Source: Candidatus Flexifilum affinis (GTDB lineage: Bacteria; Chloroflexota; Anaerolineae; Aggregatilineales; Phototrophicaceae). Taken from it: a stretch of 64,000 nt of DNA. Under the pieces are notes generated by a model that ran no database searches, had not been told where the DNA came from, and saw nothing but the letters and a program-made list of their open reading frames with translations. The stretch's first letter is position 1; the number at the start of each line of letters is the position of its first letter. Made by a program: the position numbers and the translations under genes. The stretch covers positions 1-64,000 of the forward strand of contig JADJPJ010000100.1 in assembly GCA_016713325.1 (NCBI GenBank). The letters are read 5' to 3'. This document shows, piece after piece, positions 43,276 through 51,925 of this stretch.

Positions 43276-44561
43276 GGCGGATCCTCCTCATCGCGCTGCT
43301 GCTGTTGTTCGCCGCCTGCTCGGACGCGCCGGAGACGGTCACCGACGCGCCGCCGACGATTGGCGGGCAGGTCACCAACACGCCCCGACCGGCGACGAAT
43401 ACCCCCCGGCCGCCGACGAACACGCCCCGCCCGGCAACCAATACGCCGCGTCCGCCGACGGCCACCCGCACCGGCGTGGCCACAGCGCTGCCGGTCATCG
43501 GGGTCACGCCAGGAGCGGATGGCCTGTTCAACTTCGTGCTGCCGCTCGGCTTCGGCGCGGAACGCGGCTTCTGGGACGTTTTCTACACCGCACCCTCCGG
43601 CAGCCGTGACCCGGTGACCTATGTGGGTGGCATCGACGTGCCGTTTGTCGAGGCGCTGGCCGGCGTCGAGCGTACGCTGGATATCGCCGCCTTCGAGTTC
43701 AACAACCCGGCCCTCACCACCGCCGTGCTGGCGGCCATCAGGCGCGGCGTGACGGTGCGCATCGTCACCGACAGCGAACACGGCTACGAGGATGCCGAGT
43801 CCACCCTCAAGCAGGTCGAAGCGGCCGGCGTGCGCATCGTTCAGGACAACCGCTCGGCCCTCATGCACAACAAGTTCATGATCCTGGATGGCCTGACTGT
43901 CGTCACCGGCTCGTGGAACTTCACGATCAACGACACCTACCGCAACAACAACAATGCCCTGTTCCTGCGCTCACCGCGTATCGCCGCCGTGTACCAGGCC
44001 GAATTCAACGAGATGTATTTGCTGGGCCGGTTCGGCCCCACCGGATCGCTGCCCACTTCGGACAACCGCCTGACCATCGACGGGGTTCCGGTGGAGATCT
44101 ATTTCTCTCCCGACGACTCGGTGCTGGAGCGCATCAACAGCGCCATCCGCAGCGCCCGCCGCTCGATCCGCTTCATGGCCTTCTCGTTCACCGAGGACAG
44201 CATCGGCGATGCGCTGATCGAAAAGCTGGAGAGTACCAGCACCGTCACCGTGCGCGGCATCTTCGAGACGACGGGGAGCGAGACGCGCTTCAGCGAGCTG
44301 ACCCGGCTGCACTGCGCCAGCCTGCCCGATATGGAAGTCCGCCAGGACGGCGGATCGTTTGTGCTTCATCATAAGGTGTTCATCATCGACGGCCGTATTG
44401 TCGTCACCGGATCGTTCAATTTTTCGGCCAACGCCACTGACTCGAACGACGAGAACCTGATCGTGATCGACGACCCGATTCTGGGTGCTCAGTACGTCGA
44501 GGAGTTCGATCGTCGCTGGGCGGAGGCGCGTATTCCGACTGGACTGACATGCCCTTCGTAG
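43233..44561 (+). CDS. Phospholipase-D-superfamily lipoprotein
   Basis: Both HKD motifs of the PLD superfamily are present: HNKFMILDG followed by VVTGSWNFT, and HHKVFIIDGRIVVTGSFNFS. Such proteins act as phospholipases or nucleases through a phospho-His intermediate. The N-terminus has a short membrane segment RRILLIALLLLFAAC ending in a lipobox Cys, then a linker with repeated NTPRPPT units, so the catalytic part is exported and anchored. The start is uncertain: the frame is open from 42831 through the palindrome cluster. GTG at 43233 is the nearest plausible start and would place repeat-derived residues (HSGRAVARLTGG) before the signal sequence. Confidence 0.72.
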   Translation: MHSGRAVARLTGGVRRILLIALLLLFAACSDAPETVTDAPPTIGGQVTNTPRPATNTPRPPTNTPRPATNTPRPPTATRTGVATALPVIGVTPGADGLFNFVLPLGFGAERGFWDVFYTAPSGSRDPVTYVGGIDVPFVEALAGVERTLDIAAFEFNNPALTTAVLAAIRRGVTVRIVTDSEHGYEDAESTLKQVEAAGVRIVQDNRSALMHNKFMILDGLTVVTGSWNFTINDTYRNNNNALFLRSPRIAAVYQAEFNEMYLLGRFGPTGSLPTSDNRLTIDGVPVEIYFSPDDSVLERINSAIRSARRSIRFMAFSFTEDSIGDALIEKLESTSTVTVRGIFETTGSETRFSELTRLHCASLPDMEVRQDGGSFVLHHKVFIIDGRIVVTGSFNFSANATDSNDENLIVIDDPILGAQYVEEFDRRWAEARIPTGLTCPS

Positions 44562-45094
44562 TGGAAATCACCACCCCTCGCCTGCGCCTGCGCCGCTTCA
44601 CGCCCGCGGACCTGGCGATCTATCACGAGGTCATCTACGGCGATGCCGAGGTGATGAAGACGCTGCCCGGCGGCCTCCCGCGATCGCTGGAGTCGGTAGA
44701 GTGGATGCTCGGCTGGCACGCCCGTCACTGGGACGAGCATGGCTGCGGCTTTTTTGCCGTGGAACTGCTGGAAACCGGCCAGTTCATCGGACACAGCGGC
44801 GTCTTCATGTGGGGCCTGCCGACCTTCGAACTGGGCTATGCCTACGGCCACCAGTACTGGGGCCAGGGTTACGCCAGCGAAGCCGGGCGCGCCTGCCTGG
44901 AACATGCCTTCGCCGCCCTGCCGCTGGAACAGATTGACGCGGTGACTCTGCCGGGCAACACCGCCTCGCAGAAGGTGCTGCTCAAGCTGGGCTTCCAACC
45001 GGCCGGCGAGCGCCAGGCCTATGACAGCCGGTTGCCGTATTTCACCCTGCCGCGGGCGGAATTCTTCAGGCTCAACACGGACGACGAAGGCTGA
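44549..45094 (+). CDS. GNAT-family N-acetyltransferase (RimJ/RimL-like)
   Basis: The protein has 181 residues and matches the Acetyltransf_3 group: it starts with VVEITTPRLRLRRFTPADL, has GVFMWGLPTFELGYAYG, the acetyl-CoA loop HQYWGQGYASEAG, and the substrate-end motif LPGNTASQKVLLKLGFQ. It would transfer an acetyl group to an amine; the substrate (protein N-terminus, antibiotic or metabolite) is unknown. Its ATG lies 13 bases inside the end of the PLD-like gene, in another frame, so the two are coupled. Confidence 0.88.
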   Translation: MPFVVEITTPRLRLRRFTPADLAIYHEVIYGDAEVMKTLPGGLPRSLESVEWMLGWHARHWDEHGCGFFAVELLETGQFIGHSGVFMWGLPTFELGYAYGHQYWGQGYASEAGRACLEHAFAALPLEQIDAVTLPGNTASQKVLLKLGFQPAGERQAYDSRLPYFTLPRAEFFRLNTDDEG

Positions 45095-45185
45095 CCCGGT
45101 CGGGCCAGGCAACCGATATGAAGAGACACAGCGTGTGTAGAGACTGCGGTGCTGTCCCACCAACAAAATGACGGAGGAATCCAAC

Positions 45186-46007
45186 ATGACGAACCCAATG
45201 CTTCCGGTGGTCGGCGCGGCGATGCCCTCGGTGCGGGTGCATGAGTATCGCGATTGGATCCTGGAGGGACAGCGCGACCTGGAAATTCAGGACCCGGCGC
45301 TGCCGAATCTCTTCGACGGCGACTGGCGGGGAATGGTCCAGGCCCTGCGCCCCCTGCTTGACGGCTACACCGGGCGTCTCGGCGTGCACGGGCCGTTCTA
45401 CGGCATGCCGCTCTTCGCCCCGGACCGCAAGATCCGCGCCGCCGTGGCCGAACGGCTGAACGAAGCCCTCGACTACTGCGCCGAACTGGGCGCGACCCAC
45501 ATGGTGCTGCACAGCCCGATCGAAAACCTGGGCACACCGTTCAAGACGTGGGGTCAGGGCGACTGGTTCGACTCGTTGGAGGTCATTCACAGCCTGATGG
45601 ACCCGATTGTGGCGCACGCTGCCAGCATCGGCTGCATGCTGGTGATCGAGACGATCTTCGACCGCGACCCGCTGGTGTGGAAGGAGATGATCGCCGAGTT
45701 CGGTTCGCCGTATCTGCGCGCCAGCGTCGACATCGGCCACGTCTACATCAACCACCAGCTCGGCGCGCCCCCGCCGGACTACTGGATTCGGCATGCGGGG
45801 CCGCTGCTGGGGCACGTCCACTTGCAGGACACCGACGGCTACGACGACCGGCACTGGCGTCTGGGCGTCGGCAACATCAACCTGCACGCCGTGTTTGACG
45901 CGCTGGCGCGGATCGACACCCAACCGCGGCTGATCCTGGAGATGAACCACATCCCGGACATCCTGCCTTCGACGGCATGGCTGGTCGAGCAGGGGCTGGC
46001 CCGGTAG
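45186..46007 (+). CDS. Sugar phosphate isomerase/epimerase-like TIM barrel
   Basis: The protein has 273 residues and resembles the AP-endonuclease-2/xylose-isomerase-like family: LGVHGPFYG, THMVLHSPIEN, a metal-ligand Glu in CMLVIETIF, RASVDIGHVYIN with Asp and His, GHVHLQDTDG, and a final LILEMNH. The set of Glu, His and Asp ligands for a divalent metal looks complete, so it is probably an active isomerase, epimerase or dehydratase on a sugar or cyclitol. GGAGGA seven bases upstream fixes the ATG at 45186. Confidence 0.82.
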   Translation: MTNPMLPVVGAAMPSVRVHEYRDWILEGQRDLEIQDPALPNLFDGDWRGMVQALRPLLDGYTGRLGVHGPFYGMPLFAPDRKIRAAVAERLNEALDYCAELGATHMVLHSPIENLGTPFKTWGQGDWFDSLEVIHSLMDPIVAHAASIGCMLVIETIFDRDPLVWKEMIAEFGSPYLRASVDIGHVYINHQLGAPPPDYWIRHAGPLLGHVHLQDTDGYDDRHWRLGVGNINLHAVFDALARIDTQPRLILEMNHIPDILPSTAWLVEQGLAR

Positions 46008-46035
46008 GCTGGCGCTGACGCGGCAGCCTGGGCTG

Positions 46036-46068
46036 ACAAAAAACCCCCTCGCAGGGCTGCGAGGGGGT
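46036..46068 (-). terminator. Terminator for the STAS-like gene
   Basis: On the minus strand a CCCCCTCGCAG/CTGCGAGGGGG hairpin is followed by TTTTTT. It lies some 200 bp past the end of the minus-strand gene at 46268-46669; on the plus strand it could weakly stop the isomerase gene too. Confidence 0.7.
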
Positions 46069-46177
46069 GCGTCCCAGATTGGCTGGCGGTGAGGCTTGGG
46101 GTGCGAACGTCGATAATCTGACTAGAGCGTATCTGATAATTGTCCTTTTGCATTCGTTGCGGCACAAAAACGCATCT

Positions 46178-46240
46178 TCGTAGGGACACGCTTCTAGGCT
46201 TGTCCGCCGGTCTTGGACGGCAAGAATGCCGCCCCTACGA
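46178..46240. repeat. 63-bp element with CGTAGGG...CCCTACG ends
   Basis: The termini TCGTAGGG and CCCTACGA form an 8-bp inverted repeat. Inside are GGACGGCAAGAATGCCGCCC and other partial palindromes. It has the same two-ended organisation as the element inside the glycosyltransferase gene (57015-57103), while most other family members have only one end. Confidence 0.65.
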
Positions 46241-46267
46241 GAGAACCGCCGAATATTCAGACACGTT

Positions 46268-46669
46268 CTAGACGCTCACCAGCCAGTCGCGCGCCGGCTC
46301 GACTTCCGAGAAGATCGCCACGCGCACGCCCATATTGAAGAAGGCTTCCACAATCGCCTGCATGCTGTCGCGACCGAGCATATCCTTGGGCACGACCAGC
46401 GCCCAGAACTTCCAGCCAGCGGCGGCGGCGCGGGGACCCCAGTCGGCGAGCGCGAACTGAATATCTTCCGGGGCAAACTGCGCGTTCAGCCGGTCGTCCG
46501 AAAGCCATTTGGCGGCGTGCTGCTTGGCCAGGTGATCGAGTCCCGCGTTCATCATCGACTGGAAGCGCGGCCCGCTCACGGGTTTGTGGAAGGTGTGGTA
46601 GATGTACCGATCTTTGTTCTCGAAGCGAATCGTGCCCAAATCGCTGTCAAACACCACATCATAGGCCAT
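46268..46669 (-). CDS. STAS/SEC14-like domain protein
   Basis: The protein has 133 residues with the pattern I know from small STAS/SEC14-like proteins: a beta-strand start MAYDVVFDSDLGTIRFE, a helix-rich middle, WGPRAAAAGWKFWALVVP, and a last strand and helix MGVRVAIFSEVEPARDWL. It is cytosolic and probably binds or regulates a partner. The ATG at 46669 has GGAGA seven bases upstream; the frame is open 14 codons further. No neighbour suggests the partner. Confidence 0.65.
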   Translation of the reverse strand: MAYDVVFDSDLGTIRFENKDRYIYHTFHKPVSGPRFQSMMNAGLDHLAKQHAAKWLSDDRLNAQFAPEDIQFALADWGPRAAAAGWKFWALVVPKDMLGRDSMQAIVEAFFNMGVRVAIFSEVEPARDWLVSV

Positions 46670-46816
46670 TTTGGGTTCTCCGTTAGTCCTGATGTCAACG
46701 ACCTTATCCAATCAAGTCTCTTCAGCATAAAGCCAATTCGGCGTCAAACCCTTAAGAATGGATAGGCCTCTTTCCGGATGCGCATCGACCTTCGAATCGT
46801 GCTGCATACGGAAAGA

Positions 46817-46859
46817 AAAACGCCGCTCATGGAGGCAAATCGCCTCCATGAGCGGCGTG
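46817..46859 (-). terminator. Terminator for the cohesin-like gene
   Basis: A perfect 16-bp stem (CGCCGCTCATGGAGGC/GCCTCCATGAGCGGCG, 46823-46859) with a 5-base loop is followed on the minus strand by TTTTTC. It lies about 65 bp after the stop of the gene at 46925-48022. Confidence 0.85.
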
Positions 46860-46924
46860 TGATTGAACGATGCACAGATTGACTCGGAGCGCCTGCGAGA
46901 AGCCGCCGCGCCGGACTCCTGAGA

Positions 46925-48022
46925 TTAGCCGCCAGCTTCCGGCAGAACCTCGGGCAGGACCACTTCGGGGGCCACCGGGGCCGCCACGCCATCACCCGCC
47001 AGCGAACCGGTGACACTCAGGCTGTCGACCGACCACACGCCTGCCGCATCCATCACGAAGCGGAGCTGCACCGTCTGGCCCAGGTAGGCATTCAGGCTGA
47101 CCGGGAACGACGTCAGCTCAGGGGATGCCGGGAGGACCGCAATGGTCGACCAGTTGGGGTTGCCGGCCGTGCGCAGTTCGAGACGCGCCTGCGCGCCTTC
47201 GCTCAACTGGTAGCTGATCTCCGCCTGGGCATCCGTCAGACCGGCGAGGCTGACGGGGTGCAGAAGGCGCAGGTTGGCTGCCGTGGCTGCCGCGCTGCCA
47301 TCGGCTGCGAAGCCGCTGCCGTCCGTCTCCATCGCCCAACCACCGTCGGCAACCCAGGCTTCCGCAGCGGCCATGTTGGCGCTGAACGGCACGCTGACCG
47401 TCGCCAGGATGAGTTCATCTTCGACGGCCATCGGGTCCAGGGCGAACAGGTCGCCGGTCGCAACCGCCTGGTCGGCGCTGCTGCGGACCGCGTCGACATC
47501 TTCGGGCAGCAGGGCCGCGTCGTTGGTCACCATGACCACCGCGCCAACCGCGCTTTCCAGGACCGACTCGCCGGCCAGGACCAGGTCGGTGGTGCGGACA
47601 GGATTACTGTCTTCGAGCGTGATCAGGGCGGCTTCGGCGGGGGCCAGAGCGCGCAGTGTCACCGTCAGAAGGGTGAAGGTGCCGGCCGGCAGGTTCGGCG
47701 CGAACTGCCCGGCGGCAAACCCAAGCTGCCCCTGTACGTTGTCCGTCACACTTTGCAGGAAGACGGGGAGGGCAGTGCCGGGCTGCACGCGTTCAATTCG
47801 GAACAGGGCCGGGTCGAAGTTGAGATAAACGGCGGCGGCATCGACTGGAGCGCTGCCGGTATTGACCTGAACAACCACGTCAAACGTCGCTTCGACAGCG
47901 ATGGGGTGATCTGGTGTGAGAAGTGTAATACTCGCCTGGGAGGTCTCCTGCGCGAGTACAGGCACAAGACCGGCCATCAGGACGACCACGAAAAAGGCAA
48001 GAAGACGCGACCAGTTGCGCAT
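46925..48022 (-). CDS. Secreted cohesin-like domain protein
   Basis: The protein has 365 residues. A signal peptide (LLAFFVVVLMAGLVPVLA) is followed by a cohesin/CBM-like beta-sandwich: AVEATFDVVVQVNTGSAPVD, AAAVYLNFDPALFRIERV, and ALITLEDSNPVRTTDLVL. A second beta-rich region at about 225-345 (LRFVMDAAGVWSVDSLSVTG) resembles a carbohydrate-binding or immune-inhibitor-A-like module. The C-terminus EVVLPEVLPEAGG is Pro/Glu-rich, possibly a sorting tail. AGGGGA precedes the ATG. It is divergent from another cohesin-like gene, and the two may be co-regulated surface proteins. Confidence 0.72.
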   Translation of the reverse strand: MRNWSRLLAFFVVVLMAGLVPVLAQETSQASITLLTPDHPIAVEATFDVVVQVNTGSAPVDAAAVYLNFDPALFRIERVQPGTALPVFLQSVTDNVQGQLGFAAGQFAPNLPAGTFTLLTVTLRALAPAEAALITLEDSNPVRTTDLVLAGESVLESAVGAVVMVTNDAALLPEDVDAVRSSADQAVATGDLFALDPMAVEDELILATVSVPFSANMAAAEAWVADGGWAMETDGSGFAADGSAAATAANLRLLHPVSLAGLTDAQAEISYQLSEGAQARLELRTAGNPNWSTIAVLPASPELTSFPVSLNAYLGQTVQLRFVMDAAGVWSVDSLSVTGSLAGDGVAAPVAPEVVLPEVLPEAGG

Positions 48023-48265
48023 GAGAATGTTCCCCTTTGGTTACATTTGGACTCAGTTTACTCCAATTTCAGAATGTGCGAAATAGACTTTTGGCTAGTG
48101 AAGCATGAAGAACCTGAAATCCGCGGAATCTGGTAACCATGAAATGTACCTGTTTTGTCGGGAATTACGTTATAATGCGCACCAAGACATACGTGCGCGT
48201 TTTTTCAAGGCGCGTTATTATAGAAGTTGCTTCGCTTCCGGGACTTGGCATACGAAGGGGTTGCT

Positions 48266-50020
48266 ATGCGCGGTTCAGCCAACAGCAGACGAACGCCAAG
48301 ACGCGTTTCGACTGGTTTAGTTCTCCTCATCGGTCTCATCGCAGTTGCGCTCGTAGTGACTGTTTCTGGCCCAGCGCTGACACTGTCGAGTCTTTCGACT
48401 CCGACTGTTGGCGTTGCGGGTGGCCTGGCCCAGGGCATTGAGCCGCAATCGACAGTGGCCGGCGGTCCGGTCAACGTCAGCTTTGCCACCAACCCCACCG
48501 GTCTGACCGTGGGCACCGCGTTCAACATCGCCGTTCGGGTGTCCGGGGCGAACCCGGTTCGCGGTCTCGAAGTCTGGGTTGCATACGACATTACTCAGCT
48601 CGATCTGGTCAATGTCGCATCTCTGAATGACCCGAATACGGACGCCCCGTATTTTGCGCTGTCCATTCCGAGCACTGACGAAGTACTCGGCAACGCCGGT
48701 TACTCTGCGCTGCTCGTCCCGGCAGATCCCAATATCACCGGTACCTTCGATCCCTTCCGTCTGCGCTTCACTCCGCTTCAGTGCGGTACGTTCAATCTGA
48801 CCTTCATACACAGTGGTGGCGCCCGCGATACCAAGGTTTACTCGGATGAGGTCAACCTGACGAACGTTCTGGGCTCAACGACCAACGGCACAGTGACGGT
48901 CTCGAACAACTGCGGTGTGGCCAGCCCGACGCCGACCAGCACGCCGGTCCCGGCGACCGCGACGTCGACGAACACGCTGGTTCCGCCCACGCCCACCAGC
49001 ACGTCGACCAACACACCGTCGACCAACACACCAGTTCCGCCAACTGCGACCGCGACCAACACGGCCACCAATACACCAGTTCCGCCGACGGCGACCGCCA
49101 GTAACACCGCGACCAACACACCGGTCCCGCCAACCGCGACCGCCAGTAACACCGCGACAAATACCCCGGTCGCGGCGACGAACACGCCAACGAATACGGC
49201 CACCAATACCCCGGTTGGCCCGACCAATACGCCGGAACCGGCAACCGCAACGCCATCCAACACGCCAGTCGTGGCGACCAATACGCCGGCCCCGACGTCG
49301 ACGGATACGCCGGTTGTCCCGACGAACACGCCTACCGACGTGCCGCCGACCAATACGGCGGAGCCGCCGACCGCGACCGCGACTACGGGTCCGTCCGCTA
49401 CGCCGGTGCCGCCGACCGCGACCGCGACTACGGGTCCATCTCCGACGCCGGAACCGCCGACGGCCACCCCGACGACGGGCCCATCGCCGACGCCTGGCCC
49501 CACCGACGACCCGAATGCTGTCCCGCTGGTCCCCACCAGCACGCCGGTGCCCGAAGCCTACGTGGTCTGCGACAACCTGGCGCTCCGCACCGGTGGTGAG
49601 ATGTCCTCCGCGGGCGGCGGCGGAATCGCGGTTGCCGGCGCCTTTGGCCCGGTCCGCATCAGCACCAGCCCGCGCGCCAAGATCAGCACGCAGATCGTCG
49701 GCAACGCCTACTGCCGTCCGATCGCCATCAACGGCGATTACGTGACGCCGGCGCAGGAAATCGGCGATGAAGGCGTGATCGGTCTGGGAGTCGCCAACGC
49801 GGTCGACATCTTCGGCCTGCTGCCCGATGGCTCGCACGCGCCGAACTTCATCCGCGTCATGCAGATCTGCATGAACGCCAGCCACGGCGACCTGCTGCTG
49901 TTCGCCAGCGCTAAGGGCGTGCCGCGCTCCTACGTCCCGCTCGACACCTACATGAGCGGTGAGTATGTGTGCGCCTTCCTCGGCGAGGCCGGCACAGTCG
50001 TTCAGATCGAAGGCAGCTAG
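48266..50020 (+). CDS. Secreted cohesin-like protein with Thr/Pro repeat linker
   Basis: The protein has 584 residues. An N-terminal anchor (TGLVLLIGLIAVALVVTVSG) leads to a cohesin-like domain (about 60-215: GTAFNIAVRVSGANPVRGLE, GTFNLTFIHSGGARDTKVYS). A linker of about 200 residues follows, made of NTPVPPTATATNTAT-type repeats. The C-terminal domain of about 150 residues (ISTSPRAKISTQIVGNAYCR, FIRVMQICMNASHGDLLLFA) has paired Cys. The linker is typical of Chloroflexota envelope proteins and may be glycosylated. The ATG at 48266 has AAGGGG upstream. A strong terminator follows. Confidence 0.78.
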   Translation: MRGSANSRRTPRRVSTGLVLLIGLIAVALVVTVSGPALTLSSLSTPTVGVAGGLAQGIEPQSTVAGGPVNVSFATNPTGLTVGTAFNIAVRVSGANPVRGLEVWVAYDITQLDLVNVASLNDPNTDAPYFALSIPSTDEVLGNAGYSALLVPADPNITGTFDPFRLRFTPLQCGTFNLTFIHSGGARDTKVYSDEVNLTNVLGSTTNGTVTVSNNCGVASPTPTSTPVPATATSTNTLVPPTPTSTSTNTPSTNTPVPPTATATNTATNTPVPPTATASNTATNTPVPPTATASNTATNTPVAATNTPTNTATNTPVGPTNTPEPATATPSNTPVVATNTPAPTSTDTPVVPTNTPTDVPPTNTAEPPTATATTGPSATPVPPTATATTGPSPTPEPPTATPTTGPSPTPGPTDDPNAVPLVPTSTPVPEAYVVCDNLALRTGGEMSSAGGGGIAVAGAFGPVRISTSPRAKISTQIVGNAYCRPIAINGDYVTPAQEIGDEGVIGLGVANAVDIFGLLPDGSHAPNFIRVMQICMNASHGDLLLFASAKGVPRSYVPLDTYMSGEYVCAFLGEAGTVVQIEGS

Positions 50021-50042
50021 TCTTCGCTCAGCTCTCTAAGTG

Positions 50043-50086
50043 AAACGCCCCGCTCCACCGGTGAACTGGTGAAGCGGGGCGTTTTT
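50043..50086 (+). terminator. Terminator after the cohesin-like gene
   Basis: AACGCCCCGCT...AGCGGGGCGTT forms a strong stem, with an inner CACCGGTGAACTGGTG structure, and is followed by TTTTTG. It begins about 22 bp after the stop codon. Confidence 0.85.
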
Positions 50087-50357
50087 GATTCGCCGGACAA
50101 GAGCGCACGAGTCGGGCGGGCGGGGACCCTAGTACACGAACCAGGTTCATCTGACGAGTAGAGGGTGTAGGGGCGGGGCAATGTCCCCGCCCACCGCTCC
50201 CGGGCGGACACGCTGGTCCGCCCTTACGAAATACGCCGTCATTCTCATCTTGTCGCTGTACTAGGGTCTAGTCCATAGTTCGCCGCGGGTGATTGTAGGG
50301 CGGGGCCTATGTGCCCGCCGTACTGGTCGCAGCAAAGCCCCTCTCAGCCCTTGGCCG
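50087..50357. repeat. Repeat-rich spacer
   Basis: This holds GTAGGGGCGGGGCAATGTCC with its complement arm CCCCGCCC (about 50168-50192), a GGGCGGACACGCTGGTCCGCCC palindrome followed by TTACG (about 50201-50227), and GTAGGGCGGGGCCTATGTGCCCGCC (about 50295-50320). CACGAACCAGGTTCAT near 50135 is a further inverted repeat. All belong to or resemble the palindrome family described elsewhere. No gene is seen. Confidence 0.6.
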
Positions 50358-51923
50358 TCAGTCCTGCTTTGCGACTCCCCATCCCCCACCGCCGGGCGTC
50401 TCGACGACGATGCGGTCGCCGGCATCCAGGCGGCCGGTCCACTTGGCCGGCACGGACTCGGCACTCTCCCCGCGATGGATGGTGTTCACGCCCGGCAGGC
50501 CGTCAGTGCCCCCGGCCAGCCCGTAAGGAGCGAGGTCGCGCCGCTCGCAGTTGAGCGTCACCGTCGCCCCCGTCGTCAGTTCGTACTCCCGTCGGAGACC
50601 ATCGCCGCCCCGGTGCAGCCCCGCGCCGCCCGATCCGTCGCGCAGGGCATAGGCCAGCACGCGCAGAGGATAAGCCGCCTCCAGCGCCTCGACCGGCGTG
50701 TTCAGCGTGTTGGTCATGTGGCTGTGCCGCCCGCTCAGGCCGGACCCGGCCGCCGAAGCGCCGTGCCCGCCGCCCACTGTCTCGTAGTAGACGCGCTGGA
50801 CGCCGCCCACGGCGGCGCCGATGGTGACGTTGTTCATAGAGCCCTGGGAAGCGGCCGGAATGCGCTCGGGGAGGGCGCCGGCCAGCGCCCCCAGCACGAC
50901 GTCGACCACGCGCTGGCCTGTCTCGGTGTTGCCAACCGCCACCGCCGCCGGGAAGCGCGGGTTGAGCAGCGACCCTTCCGGCGCGATCACCGTAACCGGG
51001 GCGAAGCAGCCCGCGTTCACCGGCAGGTCTTCGCCGCTGAGCAGGCGCACGCAGTAGCCCACGGCCGAGACGGCGATCGGCGTGACCGCGTTGACGTTGC
51101 CCGCCACCTGCGCCGCCGTGCCCGTGAAGTCGACCGTCAGCCGACGACCTTCGACCGTCACCGCCGCCCGGATGGGAATGCGAAACTGCGCCTGACCGTC
51201 ACCCTCCAGCGCATCCTCGAAGGTGTAGACGCCGTCCGGCAGTGCGTCGATGGCCGCCTCGGTCATCCGGCGTGTGTAGTCGATCAGCGCCGCGGCATGC
51301 TCGCGCAGGCGATCCAAACCGTGCGTCGCGATCAGGGCGTTCAGGCGGGCCTCGCCCACGCGGTGGGCGGCGATCTGCGCCTCCAGGTCGCCGATGCGCT
51401 CGTGCGGGGCGCGGCTGTTGGCGGTGATCAGGGCCAGCACCCCTTCGGCGCGGCGTCCGCGATCGAACAGGCGCACCGGCGGGATGATGATCCCCTCCTG
51501 GTACAGCTCGCTGCTCAGCGGCAGCGACCCCGGCGACATGCCGCCGACGTCGGCGTGGTGGGCGCGGCTGGCGACGAAGAAGGCCGGCGCCGAGTCGACG
51601 TACACGCCGGAGACCAGCGTCACATCCGGCAGGTGCGTCCCGCCGTGATATGGATCGTTGACAATGATGATGTCACCCGGCCCGAGATCGGGGAAGCGGT
51701 CGAGCGCTGCGCGGACGCTGGCGGGCATACTGCCCAGGTGCACCGGGATGTGCGCCGCCTGGGCCACCATCTGACCGTCGGCATCGAAGGCGGCGCAGCT
51801 AAAGTCCAGCCGCTCGCGGATGTTCGGGCTGAATGCGGCGCGGCGCAGGGCCACGCCCATCTCTTCGGCGACCGAGACGAGCAGGTTCTTGAACACTTCC
51901 AGGCTGATAGCATCGACGGACAT
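50358..51923 (-). CDS. Hydantoinase B/oxoprolinase family protein
   Basis: The protein has 521 residues and matches HyuB: it starts SLEVFKNLLVSVAEEMGVAL, has FSPNIRERLDFSCAAFDADG, GDIIIVNDPYHGGTHLPDV, SRAHHADVGGMSPGS and a Gly-rich end VVETPGGGGWG. HyuB partners HyuA in ATP-dependent opening of hydantoins, 5-oxoproline or N-methylhydantoin, or is the large subunit of acetone- or acetophenone-carboxylase-like enzymes. No HyuA gene is in the window, so the partner must be elsewhere. Its ribosome binding site (GGTGGGA) lies inside the end of the solute-binding protein gene two bases upstream, so the two are coupled. Confidence 0.9.
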   Translation of the reverse strand: MSVDAISLEVFKNLLVSVAEEMGVALRRAAFSPNIRERLDFSCAAFDADGQMVAQAAHIPVHLGSMPASVRAALDRFPDLGPGDIIIVNDPYHGGTHLPDVTLVSGVYVDSAPAFFVASRAHHADVGGMSPGSLPLSSELYQEGIIIPPVRLFDRGRRAEGVLALITANSRAPHERIGDLEAQIAAHRVGEARLNALIATHGLDRLREHAAALIDYTRRMTEAAIDALPDGVYTFEDALEGDGQAQFRIPIRAAVTVEGRRLTVDFTGTAAQVAGNVNAVTPIAVSAVGYCVRLLSGEDLPVNAGCFAPVTVIAPEGSLLNPRFPAAVAVGNTETGQRVVDVVLGALAGALPERIPAASQGSMNNVTIGAAVGGVQRVYYETVGGGHGASAAGSGLSGRHSHMTNTLNTPVEALEAAYPLRVLAYALRDGSGGAGLHRGGDGLRREYELTTGATVTLNCERRDLAPYGLAGGTDGLPGVNTIHRGESAESVPAKWTGRLDAGDRIVVETPGGGGWGVAKQD

Positions 51924-51925
51924 GA

